This document shows, in pieces, positions 55,401-62,052 of a stretch of DNA of 64,000 nucleotides. The stretch spans positions 186,001-250,000 of the forward strand of contig WRHJ01000001.1 in the NCBI GenBank assembly GCA_009783305.1. Direction: 5' to 3'. The notes under the pieces were generated by a model. The model did no database searches and was not told the origin of the DNA. It worked only from the letters and a program-made list of their open reading frames with translations. How positions within the stretch are numbered: the stretch's first letter is position 1; each line of letters opens with the position of its first letter. Both the position numbers and the translations under genes were made by a program. The DNA is from Candidatus Saccharimonadota bacterium (GTDB lineage: Bacteria; Patescibacteriota; Saccharimonadia; Saccharimonadales; Saccharimonadaceae).

Positions 55401-56395
55401 TAAGATGATTCGCAAGTGCCGTTGCTGGCATTGGTGACTTCGTAGATGCCGAAGACGTCGGCGGATTGGCTGGGATTGTTTTTGCCGGCGAGATAGATTT
55501 TGCCGTAGGATGCTTCACGATACCATTGGTCGCTAGCTTCAAGGGTTTTGAGGGCGTTTGCCTTGGTAAAAGTGGATGATATGGCAGCACCCTTAATGTT
55601 AACTAGGATAACTGCAACCTGGCGTTTAGTACCAGTGGGTTCAAGGGCGGCGGCGGCGGTGACGACGAAGTTGTCGGTGTCGGCAATGATATTGGGCACG
55701 ACCAGGTCGCCTAGCTCATAACCGGTGATTTGTACTTTGTCGTTGGCTTGATAGTTGACTGGTATGGATTTGGGGAGGAAGACTTGTTTAACTTCACCGG
55801 AGGGGAGATTTAGGAAAAGATCAGTGGAGTGGTAAGTGTTGCCATCTTCGTCCTCTTCTTCTTCACCGCAGTCAATGATGTCCAGTGTTCCGGTTAACGT
55901 AACGGGACGCTCGATGCTTTCGACGTCATAGAATAATTCGCTTTGAACATCTGGGGGCAAGGCGATGCGCAGAAATTCATCTGGATTTTCCCGCATTAAT
56001 CTTTCAATATACTGTTGCCTTTGGGCGGCAGTTTCGCGCATGCTGGTGAGAGTGGCGCCTTTGGCAATATAGTCGGAGTTTTGGTGGGCGATGCCATCTC
56101 CCAAGAGTTGTGACGTTAAGTTTTCGCTCATGCCGATAACGACTTCTTGGCTGGCGGTGTCGACGCTTACGGTGGGGGTGAGCCAATCGAATTCAGAAAC
56201 GCCAATCCAAAAGCCTACGACTAATAGACAGGTAGCGACGATGCCATAAAGGGAGCGTTTGGGCCATTTTTTCTCGCGAATATAGCCGCTGATGGCGCCG
56301 TTTCTTTTGACAACTACGACCTCGTCGCTGTTGTGTGTATCTTTGACTACTTGATCACCGTCAAGTTGTTTGCGTTTGCGTTTGCGTTTGAACAC
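52448..56395 (-). CDS. Membrane-anchored M11-like metalloprotease with five beta repeats
   Basis: The start is GTG at 56395 with TTGGAGG upstream, about 1315 residues. A Lys/Arg-rich N-terminus and TM (about 45-65) are followed by an OB-like region. A metzincin domain has HEMGHNLGLSH (about residue 395) and Met-turn YDAMGNSS (about 435), resembling gametolysin (M11). Five tandem modules of about 117 residues follow, each opening CTRNNPTI.I.P.SG (NEW3-like), then a Gly/Thr linker and a C-terminal Ig-like domain (PPSVSISGIKDGETLKANG). It should be an extracellular protease, perhaps acting on host surface proteins, but substrate is unknown. Confidence 0.85.
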   Translation of the reverse strand: MFKRKRKRKQLDGDQVVKDTHNSDEVVVVKRNGAISGYIREKKWPKRSLYGIVATCLLVVGFWIGVSEFDWLTPTVSVDTASQEVVIGMSENLTSQLLGDGIAHQNSDYIAKGATLTSMRETAAQRQQYIERLMRENPDEFLRIALPPDVQSELFYDVESIERPVTLTGTLDIIDCGEEEEDEDGNTYHSTDLFLNLPSGEVKQVFLPKSIPVNYQANDKVQITGYELGDLVVPNIIADTDNFVVTAAAALEPTGTKRQVAVILVNIKGAAISSTFTKANALKTLEASDQWYREASYGKIYLAGKNNPSQSADVFGIYEVTNASNGTCESSYSGWHTQGRAAAAADGFNITGYQHVIVMINGSSGCGWSGRGSVGGSSIWQIGATSALVTVHEMGHNLGLSHAARSYTCKVGGQTTVFGNPGTDCTSFIEYGDYYDAMGNSSSRGTPAPHFSATNKSKLGWIPAANVKTVTASGTYDLYPSEAASSGTQLIRIQMPYNVTRPSSTTSPNGSAPYYYYIELRKPIGAESGISATYKDDYNGVFVRVGSGTTYSLSYLFALGTLPGAEVCIRCATGLRPGMVFTDPNNPNLSIEVTSYTQDKATLNIKLGNSVTPPPTPVCTRNNPTISINPASGKAEPGKAISYAVTVKSNDSQDCASATYTVTPSASTSGFTFSPTSRAWTLTPGSTGTSQSFSITSPSTIANGNYTITFRVTNSANSNAVTQNVTYTVERPAPVCTRNNPTISINPTSGSATSGGKIDYAVTVKNNDSSGCANATFTVNPSSTTSGFTYSPTSKAWTLAPGATSASQTFSVTSPSSLAAGNYAITFKVTNNANSNVVNQNVTYTVTGAAPVCTRNNPTITINPTSGSAAPGVKVDYAVTVKNNDSTACASATYTVTPSSGTSGFTYSPTSKAWTLAPGATSASQTFSVTSPSSLANGNYTITFRVTNSANSNAVTQSVTYTAVKPVQVCTRNNPTITISPTSGKVTPGGKIDYSVTVKSNDSQDCESITYIVTPSSSASGFNFSPTSKSWSINPGATSSSQTFSVTSPSNIANGTYTMSFKVTNSANSTSVTQNVSFTVSAPVVVCVRNNPTVTVNPTSGKAEPGGKIDYVITVKNNDSQDCTNANFNITAAMSNNSTKGFAFSPSSKSLSLTPGASASQTFTVTAPNVNDGIHTVVIKVAHSGDSKKTAQQNVSFIIAKTNTGGGNTGGGNGGGTTSPVPPSVSISGIKDGETLKANGNTKITINSSHSAGIAKIEIFIDEKLVATCDNPKNGACDIQIKGQDTKAGDHIIKATATAKDTAKSTHSASLLFKK
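52790..54550 (-). repeat. Five tandem 351-bp modules in the metalloprotease gene
   Basis: The CTRNNPT-encoding segment recurs about every 350 bp (near 54540, 54190, 53840, 53490, 53140). Neighbouring copies share long identical stretches, for example around 53600-53660 and 53950-54010. Confidence 0.85.
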
Positions 56396-56423
56396 AATAA
56401 GTACCTCCAAGTTGATTAAGCTT

Positions 56424-56453
56424 ATTGTATATTAGACGGGAAATTGCTGTCAA
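56424..56453 (-). promoter_or_regulatory. Metalloprotease gene promoter
   Basis: TTGACA (56448-56453), 18 bp, TACAAT (56424-56429) on the minus strand. A leader of about 22 nt carries GGAGG. Confidence 0.7.
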
Positions 56454-56458
56454 CGCTT

Positions 56459-57499
56459 TTATTGGGAAATGATGCCGCCGCCAAGGCAGATTTCGTGATT
56501 TTTCCCGGCGTAAAAAACGATGGATTGGCCAGGAGTGAGAGATTTTTGGAGTTCTGTGAAGGTGACGGTTTGGGTTTTGGCATTAAAGGTAGCGGGAGCG
56601 AGGGGGGCGCGATGGCGGATGCGAACGCGGAGATTTTTAGGTACAGTCTGCCCTGCCCTGATGAAGACATCAGTTAGTTTGGCCTGCTTGCTCCAAAGAT
56701 GCGAATTATTGAGATCCCGTGAGACATAAATGATGTTTTGCTTCATGTCTTTTTTGACGACATAGTATGGCAACCCGGTAGTAAGATAGAGGCCATGGCG
56801 CTGACCGAGCGTGTAAAAAATAGCGCCGTCGTGCGAACCAAGAATTTGGCCAGTTTCGAGTTCGCGAATTTCGCCGGGTTTAGTTTCAATAAATTCGGAG
56901 ATAAACTCGCGAATACCAGCTTCGCCGACAAAACAGACGCCCATGGATTCTGGTTTGTGAGCGACGGGCAGTTTTAGTTTGGCGGCGAGTTTTTTGACGT
57001 CGGATTTTTGCATGCCGCCGATGGGGAAAATAGTTTTGGCAAGAGCTTGGTCGGAAATACGGTAGAGGAAATAGGTTTGATCTTTGTTATCGTCGGCGGC
57101 ACGGAGAAGATTTTGACCGTCAGTGCGGGCATAGTGGCCAGTGGCGATGAGATCGGCACCCTGTTCCAGTGCGGTGTCGAAAAAAAGTTTGAATTTAATC
57201 TGCTCATTGCACATGATGTCTGGGTTGGGCGTGTTGCCTTTTTGGTATTCTGCCAGCATATAATCGACAACTTTTTGGCGGTACTGCGTTTCAAAATCAA
57301 AAACTTTGAACTCAATATCGAGCATGGTGGCGACGCGCTTGGCGTCGGCCAAATCTTCGGCCCAAGGGCACTTCATGCCAGGAAGGTCGCGGCTCCAGTT
57401 TTTCATGTAACAGCCGGTAACGTCGTAACTATCTTTTTGAAGGAGAGTTGCGGCGACAGAGGAATCAACACCACCGGACATACCGAGGAAAACTTTCAT
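56459..57499 (-). CDS. mnmA: tRNA-specific 2-thiouridylase MnmA
   Basis: At 346 residues this is typical. The PP-loop is GMSGGVDSSVAA (residue 6 on), catalytic Cys are in NPDIMCNEQIKF (about 97) and MGVCFVGE (about 193), and the C-terminal beta-barrel ends in APATFN and GGGIIS. It places sulphur at U34 of tRNA for Lys, Glu and Gln. It overlaps the upstream cysteine desulfurase gene by 4 nt (ATGA), giving a self-contained sulphur-donor/acceptor pair. The tusABCDE relay is not seen and is likely bypassed. Confidence 0.96.
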   Translation of the reverse strand: MKVFLGMSGGVDSSVAATLLQKDSYDVTGCYMKNWSRDLPGMKCPWAEDLADAKRVATMLDIEFKVFDFETQYRQKVVDYMLAEYQKGNTPNPDIMCNEQIKFKLFFDTALEQGADLIATGHYARTDGQNLLRAADDNKDQTYFLYRISDQALAKTIFPIGGMQKSDVKKLAAKLKLPVAHKPESMGVCFVGEAGIREFISEFIETKPGEIRELETGQILGSHDGAIFYTLGQRHGLYLTTGLPYYVVKKDMKQNIIYVSRDLNNSHLWSKQAKLTDVFIRAGQTVPKNLRVRIRHRAPLAPATFNAKTQTVTFTELQKSLTPGQSIVFYAGKNHEICLGGGIISQ

Positions 57500-58647
57500 T
57501 TGATGCGTTCCTGCTCGGCAACGATAACGTCCAAGATGATTTTGGCGACTTGTTTGATGGTTTTTTCGTCGTTGAGTTTGCCCAAGGTAAGACGGAGTGA
57601 GCCGGTAATTTGTTCGGTGGATAGCCCGATGGCAGATAGGGCTGGGCTTTTGACGCCTTTGCGGGCGGCACAGGCAGCACCGGTAGAGACGTAGACTTCG
57701 TGTTGTTCCAGTTTAAAAATGAGACGTTCAGCATCAAGGCCAGGGATCGAGATAGGCAAGAAGTTGACTAGTTGGCATTTGGGGTGACCAAGAAATTTAA
57801 TGCTTGGGTTGTTTGATAATTCACGGCGGAGCAAGTCGCGGAGCTTTTGGAGCCGCTTGCGCTCGGAGGCGAGGTGTCTATCGGCTTCTTTGATGGCAGC
57901 AGCAAAACCAATCACGGCGGGGACATTTTCGGTGCCGGAACGTAATCCCATTTCTTGTCCGCCACCGACGACAATGGGTCGCAATTTAACTTGATGAGCA
58001 TGCCACAGAGCTCCGATACCTTTGGGGCCGTAAATTTTGCCAGAATTAATGGTGAGCAGGTCAACGCCAAGTCGAGAGACTTTAATATCAACCAGTCCTA
58101 CTCCCTGCGAGGCATCGCAATGGAGATAGATCGGCGTTTTGTCACCAGCCTGGAGGCGGCGTTGGCGCTCGGTGCGAATTAGCTGGGCGATTTCGGAAAT
58201 AGGTTGCAGCGTACCGAGCTCGCTGCTGGCAAGACAAACTGAAATAAGTTGGGTGCGAGGAGTGATTTTGGCGGCGAGATCAGACAAAATAATTTGTCCA
58301 TACTGATCGACCTTGATGGTACCGAATTTGGGGAATTTTTTAGCATTGGCGATAACGGATGGGTGTTCGACGGCAGATATAAGGACAGCGTTGCTATCGG
58401 TAGACGTGACAGCTGTAAAGGCCAGATTGATTGATTCGGTGGCACCGGCGGTGATAATTAGGTCAGTGCCTTTGCCGCCGAAACGAGAAGCGATGTCATC
58501 TTTGGCAGCTTCGTAGATTTTGCGAACTTCAACAGCCGGCAAATAGGGTGCAGATGGGTTGAAAAAGTCGGCGGCAAAATACGGCGTCATGGCGGCGAGC
58601 GCCTTGTCGCTAACGGGAGTGGCAGCGGCGTGATCTAGGTAAAACAT
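57496..58647 (-). CDS. iscS: Cysteine desulfurase (IscS/NifS family)
   Basis: The 383-residue PLP enzyme has the N-terminal YLDHAAATPVS, substrate-site HCDASQGVG (about 188), PLP-Lys in NSGKIYGPKG (about 208; the usual SxHK reads SGK, so the His is missing), RSGTENV (about 240) and the sulphur-accepting Cys in STGAACAARKG (about 325). It mobilises sulphur from cysteine for MnmA and possibly Fe-S clusters. No iscU is adjacent, so the tRNA thiolation role is the better supported one. Confidence 0.94.
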   Translation of the reverse strand: MFYLDHAAATPVSDKALAAMTPYFAADFFNPSAPYLPAVEVRKIYEAAKDDIASRFGGKGTDLIITAGATESINLAFTAVTSTDSNAVLISAVEHPSVIANAKKFPKFGTIKVDQYGQIILSDLAAKITPRTQLISVCLASSELGTLQPISEIAQLIRTERQRRLQAGDKTPIYLHCDASQGVGLVDIKVSRLGVDLLTINSGKIYGPKGIGALWHAHQVKLRPIVVGGGQEMGLRSGTENVPAVIGFAAAIKEADRHLASERKRLQKLRDLLRRELSNNPSIKFLGHPKCQLVNFLPISIPGLDAERLIFKLEQHEVYVSTGAACAARKGVKSPALSAIGLSTEQITGSLRLTLGKLNDEKTIKQVAKIILDVIVAEQERIK

Positions 58648-58656
58648 ATCTGTTAA

Positions 58657-58662
58657 ATTGTA
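58657..58662 (-). promoter_or_regulatory. Sulphur-transfer operon -10 box
   Basis: TGG-TACAAT on the minus strand, 9 nt before the desulfurase ATG, with TTGCGC 17 bp upstream. Confidence 0.6.
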
Positions 58663-58696
58663 CCACTATTGACATATTTGCGCAAGTGTGATATAC

Positions 58697-59920
58697 TTAG
58701 GGGATAGGTTCCTCTATGGGGAACACCTTCTTGGATTTGCTCAGTAAAACAACGGGGATCATAAAGATAGCGTTGACGGCGATGAAAATTGGCAGATAAG
58801 TGGTGCCGCTGTTGGTGATAAAGAAGAGCAGGATAGTTAGCGAGATGACGCGGCCAATATTCAAAAAGACTTCGCTGACAGATTCAATTTCGAGCGTGAA
58901 GGAATGCCCGCTGAGCTGTTTTTTGATTGAGCGTTGGACTCGGCCCATGACGAACATTTCAAAGAAACTTTCGATGATGGCGATAGTATAGATGTAGAGG
59001 ATGATGGCGGTCAGGCTGGAGGGGAAAAGCGCGAGAGCGACAGAGAAAACGACGGCAAGCGGGGCGAGAATCCAGAGGAAGATGCGCGAGGCGCGTTTGT
59101 GGCGGGAGATGCGGTGGAAAATTATAATGACGGCGATGGAGATAATGGCGCCGATTGATGCGAAGAGACCAAGATCTAAATCAGAGTTGGTGAAATTGTA
59201 GACAAGCAAGGGTACGATGATGAGGAAAGCCGAACCGGAAACAATTAACCCGCGGAAAAATTGAAGATAAAGGATACGGCGCAGGGGCTGGCTGTTGATA
59301 ATTTTGCGGAAGGTGACGCTAGCGTGATGGGCGGGATAAACCACGTCGCGGGAGGGACGAAAGAGGATGGAAAGCAGAAATTGGACAACGGAAATGCCGA
59401 GGATGATGAAAGCAGCGGTGATGAATCCGGCTTCGGTGATGAAGAGGCCAAGGAAAAATGGCATGATGATGGTAGAGGCATTGGTGAGGATTTGGCGGAT
59501 GCTTTGGAAACGGAGCCGGCGGTCGTTGCGGACTTCGGTAATCATGAAAAAGGCGCCGGGGCGCCAGTAGAGAGTTGACTCAATGGCGACGACAAGCGCG
59601 AGGACGTAGGGGAAAATGGCGGTCTGAGTATAGAGCGTAATGATAACTAAGACGCGGATGATGGAGAACAGCATGCCGAGACGCCAGGCAATGAGGGCGT
59701 GTTTGCGCACAAACTGCAAGAGCACAATGGCGAGAACAGCGGTGCCGACAAAACTGAGCAGCCGATAAGCAATAAATTCGATGGGCGAATTGTCGATGGA
59801 GGTGCGGATCATGAAGGTCATGAGAAAAGTAGACAAAAAGACGGATTTGCTATGCAGCAGCGTGTCGACGGCAAGCAAAACATTTTCGTTGGTACGAAGG
59901 GCCTTAAGCCTGTTTAACAT
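58697..59920 (-). CDS. Polytopic transporter-like membrane protein (MFS-like)
   Basis: The 407-residue protein has about 10-12 hydrophobic segments spread over the full length, with a cytoplasmic basic loop midway (RPSRDVVYPAHH), the usual look of a major-facilitator protein. No substrate motif is recognised. A TAAAAT box lies 6 nt from the ATG at 59920, so it starts its own leaderless transcript. Confidence 0.7.
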   Translation of the reverse strand: MLNRLKALRTNENVLLAVDTLLHSKSVFLSTFLMTFMIRTSIDNSPIEFIAYRLLSFVGTAVLAIVLLQFVRKHALIAWRLGMLFSIIRVLVIITLYTQTAIFPYVLALVVAIESTLYWRPGAFFMITEVRNDRRLRFQSIRQILTNASTIIMPFFLGLFITEAGFITAAFIILGISVVQFLLSILFRPSRDVVYPAHHASVTFRKIINSQPLRRILYLQFFRGLIVSGSAFLIIVPLLVYNFTNSDLDLGLFASIGAIISIAVIIIFHRISRHKRASRIFLWILAPLAVVFSVALALFPSSLTAIILYIYTIAIIESFFEMFVMGRVQRSIKKQLSGHSFTLEIESVSEVFLNIGRVISLTILLFFITNSGTTYLPIFIAVNAIFMIPVVLLSKSKKVFPIEEPIP

Positions 59921-59926
59921 AAGCCT

Positions 59927-59932
59927 ATTTTA
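59927..59932 (-). promoter_or_regulatory. -10 box of the transporter-like gene, leaderless
   Basis: TAAAAT on the minus strand, exactly 6 nt before the ATG at 59920. It overlaps the stop of the preceding gene. Confidence 0.5.
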
Positions 59933-60271
59933 TCTGTAGAGGTGGCTTTTGACAAGTTTGAGGTAGGTTTTGGCAGCAGTGCGAAAGTTTTCTAATTCCG
60001 AACCAGTAATTCGCTCGTATTTACCGTCGCTAACTTTTTTGAAAACGCCATGTTGGCGAACTTCGTAGCGAATAGTGGTGCCGTTTTCGTACCAAATCCA
60101 GACATTTTTTTGATGATGGAAGAATTCACGCGGGTAGCCTTCGGGTACGGGACCAAAAATGGTGCGCCCGAGGGCAGATTCGGCGTTAATTAGATCATCT
60201 TCAGTGCGAGGTGTTTTGGCTGGCCGAAGTTTGAGATTTTTTAATAGTTTTGCAGAATCTTTGATCGACAT
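59930..60271 (-). CDS. Conserved-looking hypothetical protein, 113 aa
   Basis: The protein is soluble, basic, with two aromatic-rich beta segments (FFHHQKNVWIWYENG and TTIRYEVRQHGVFKK, about 50-80) and helical ends. I recall similar small proteins near tatD in CPR genomes but know no function. It overlaps the preceding small gene by 31 nt and is probably co-translated in the tatD operon. Confidence 0.65.
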   Translation of the reverse strand: MSIKDSAKLLKNLKLRPAKTPRTEDDLINAESALGRTIFGPVPEGYPREFFHHQKNVWIWYENGTTIRYEVRQHGVFKKVSDGKYERITGSELENFRTAAKTYLKLVKSHLYR

Positions 60272-60408
60272 TGTTGAATCTCCTCAGAGATGGCGGCTAA
60301 TTCTTGATAAACCTCGTTATCTTCCGGGGCAACAAAAGCGTAGGCAGCGGGACGTGCGAAAGATGGGACGTGAAACGGGATGCGGTAAGTTGAATTGTCT
60401 TGTTCCAT
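60241..60408 (-). CDS. Small hypothetical protein, 55 aa
   Basis: The ATG at 60408 begins 1 nt after the tatD stop. The product (MEQDNSTYRIPFHVP... to ...RSKILQNY) has a Pro/Phe-rich N-terminal half and a helical C-terminal half. Its coding potential is supported by its tight position between tatD and the 113-aa gene, but it could be partly spurious because it overlaps the next gene. Confidence 0.5.
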   Translation of the reverse strand: MEQDNSTYRIPFHVPSFARPAAYAFVAPEDNEVYQELAAISEEIQQCRSKILQNY

Positions 60409-60409
60409 A

Positions 60410-61174
60410 TTAATCCTGGAGGTTAAATAGTTCGGTGGCGTTTTGGGTCGTTGTCGCAGCGACCGCATCAAACGGCACTTCTAGTTTGTCCGCCACCCAC
60501 TCTGCTATGTTTTTGACATAGCTTGGCTCGTTTATTTTACCACGAAAAGGTTTTGGCGTCAAATAAGGAGCGTCGGTTTCGAGCAGCATATATTCAAGGG
60601 GAGGGAGAGGGATATTGGTAAAGGTAGCGAGACCGTTAACGCCGATGTAAAAATTGCGCTGGATGGCTTGTTGTAAATTGGCTTTATTGTCGGAGAAGGA
60701 GTGGAGGACGGCTTTTTTGATTTTTGCGTTGTCGACGATGGGCCAAAAGTCGTCAAATGCTTCGCGGACGTGGAAAATGACAGGCAAGTTGTGTTTTTGT
60801 GCCAGGTCGAGCATTTGTTCGAAGAGTTTAATTTGCTGCTGTTTGTTGAAGGGCTGGTAGTGATAGTCCAAACCGATCTCGCCGATGGCTACGAGCTTGC
60901 TGAAAGAGGATTTTCCAGAGCCATCGCCCAGAACGGGGATACGCTCTTGAAAATCCTCTTTCAGCAGCTCGTTGGATTCGCCGGGGTGGGCGCCGTAGCT
61001 CCAATAAACTCCATCGTGATCTTCGGCGAAGGCTTGGGCGATGCGATTGTCGTCGGGCGAAGTGCCGATGACGATGACTTTCTGGACGTCGGCATAGCGG
61101 GCACGGGCGAGAATTTCGGCGGCATCAAAATGATATTGCGGATCGTGAATATGACAGTGCGAATCTATCAACAT
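60410..61174 (-). CDS. tatD: TatD family metal-dependent hydrolase (DNase)
   Basis: The 254-residue TIM-barrel protein has DSHCHIHD (residues 4-11), GAHPGES (about 77), AIGEIGLDYHY (about 110), PVIFHVREA (about 150), and LLETDAPYLTP (about 215). These hold the metal ligands. TatD is a 3'-5' exonuclease in DNA repair and turnover. Between GAHP and VAIGE lies a longer-than-usual loop (ELLKEDFQERIPVLGDGSGK) encoded by a large imperfect palindrome. A perfect extended -10 (TGC-TATAAT) lies 7 nt before the ATG. Confidence 0.95.
   Translation of the reverse strand: MLIDSHCHIHDPQYHFDAAEILARARYADVQKVIVIGTSPDDNRIAQAFAEDHDGVYWSYGAHPGESNELLKEDFQERIPVLGDGSGKSSFSKLVAIGEIGLDYHYQPFNKQQQIKLFEQMLDLAQKHNLPVIFHVREAFDDFWPIVDNAKIKKAVLHSFSDNKANLQQAIQRNFYIGVNGLATFTNIPLPPLEYMLLETDAPYLTPKPFRGKINEPSYVKNIAEWVADKLEVPFDAVAATTTQNATELFNLQD
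60892..60971. repeat. Extended palindrome inside tatD
   Basis: GCTGAAAGAGGATTTTC (60899-60915) and its exact complement (60949-60965) form a 17-bp stem. After one mismatch five more pairs (AGAGC / GCTCT region) continue inward. CGAGCT/AGCTCG-type pairs extend it outward with one bulge. The sequence is in frame and codes for a loop in TatD. Confidence 0.8.
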
Positions 61175-61181
61175 GTTAGAA

Positions 61182-61187
61182 ATTATA
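61182..61187 (-). promoter_or_regulatory. tatD operon extended -10 box, leaderless
   Basis: TGC-TATAAT, a perfect extended -10 on the minus strand, 7 nt before the ATG and directly after the upstream terminator. Confidence 0.7.
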
Positions 61188-61196
61188 GCATGAGAA

Positions 61197-61218
61197 AGCC
61201 CGCCTTTTCAGGCGGGCT
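61197..61218 (-). terminator. Terminator overlapping the end of the gene at 61208
   Basis: AGCCCGCC, loop, GGCGGGCT, followed by TTTCTC on the minus strand. The stop codon of the upstream gene is inside the stem. Confidence 0.75.
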
Positions 61219-62011
61219 CGCAGTCGAAGGTGGATTCAAAAACTTCTTTGGCTATGACGCGGTCCAGATCTAAATCAATGAAATGCCTACCATCGGTATT
61301 CAGAAGCCAACGCTCTAGACCGCTGACGTTGTAAAAACCGAAGAAGGATATCCTCGTGCGAGGGTAAAATGCATCGATAATTTCTTGGAAGAGGTACGAT
61401 GTTTCGCTGGATTGCAATCTTTCGGTAAGCAATGGTATGCCGCTGAGGCCGAAGAAAACTCGATGCGGGCAAGTGAAGACGACATCAGGTTTATTCTCGG
61501 CATAAAATCGCTTCCTAGGAATTATGCCAGGGGTAAACCAAACTTGGTCAACACAGAGGCGTCTGCCAAGATATCGAACTTCGACCCAACTGTGGAAACT
61601 TTTTTCTCCATATTTGTTGAGGCAATAGCCGCGGACAATTTTTGACCTTTTGTGATTGAGCGCTAGCATGGCCAGAGTGGAAGCGACGTAGCAAAATCCT
61701 GTGCCATTATAGCGACCGAGCTTTTGGAAGCTGTCAGAGATAAAGAATTCTTTGAGCGTATGGCCGCAGAGGTGATATGAATCGAAGCGCCGCAGACAGT
61801 GTTCGTAAAACAGATAAAGATACCAATGATGAGGGTGAGCGATAAGGATGAAGAGAGACTTACGGAGTTCGCGCCTATGGTAGGCGGCTTCAGTGAAACT
61901 TTTCAACTTTAACCCCACGGCTAGAGCGATGTTAAGGTAGAGAAGACAGGCTAAACAAATAATCTGGAGTACTAGATGCACAAAAGACACCACCTTTCTA
62001 TAAAGATACAT
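61208..62011 (-). CDS. Membrane-anchored transglutaminase/papain-like fold protein
   Basis: The 267-residue protein has an N-terminal TM (about 8-32) and then a domain with an ordered Cys-His-Asp set: NGTGFCYVAS (Cys, about 107), SFHSWVEV (His, about 139) and LCVDQVWF (Asp, about 154). That order fits transglutaminase-like or papain-fold cysteine proteases. Additional Cys residues (EHCLRR, HLCGH) occur before the domain. Function is unknown. A TATAAT -10 with TTGTAA 17 bp upstream overlaps the 3' end of typA; the leader is about 12 nt. Confidence 0.65.
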   Translation of the reverse strand: MYLYRKVVSFVHLVLQIICLACLLYLNIALAVGLKLKSFTEAAYHRRELRKSLFILIAHPHHWYLYLFYEHCLRRFDSYHLCGHTLKEFFISDSFQKLGRYNGTGFCYVASTLAMLALNHKRSKIVRGYCLNKYGEKSFHSWVEVRYLGRRLCVDQVWFTPGIIPRKRFYAENKPDVVFTCPHRVFFGLSGIPLLTERLQSSETSYLFQEIIDAFYPRTRISFFGFYNVSGLERWLLNTDGRHFIDLDLDRVIAKEVFESTFDCEPA

Positions 62012-62023
62012 GCGAGTGTCTGT

Positions 62024-62052
62024 ATTATACTATGTTTTAGTTGATTTTACAA
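62024..62052 (-). promoter_or_regulatory. Promoter of the gene at 61208
   Basis: TTGTAA (62047-62052), 17 bp, TATAAT (62024-62029) on the minus strand; the -35 lies over the typA stop codon. Confidence 0.55.
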
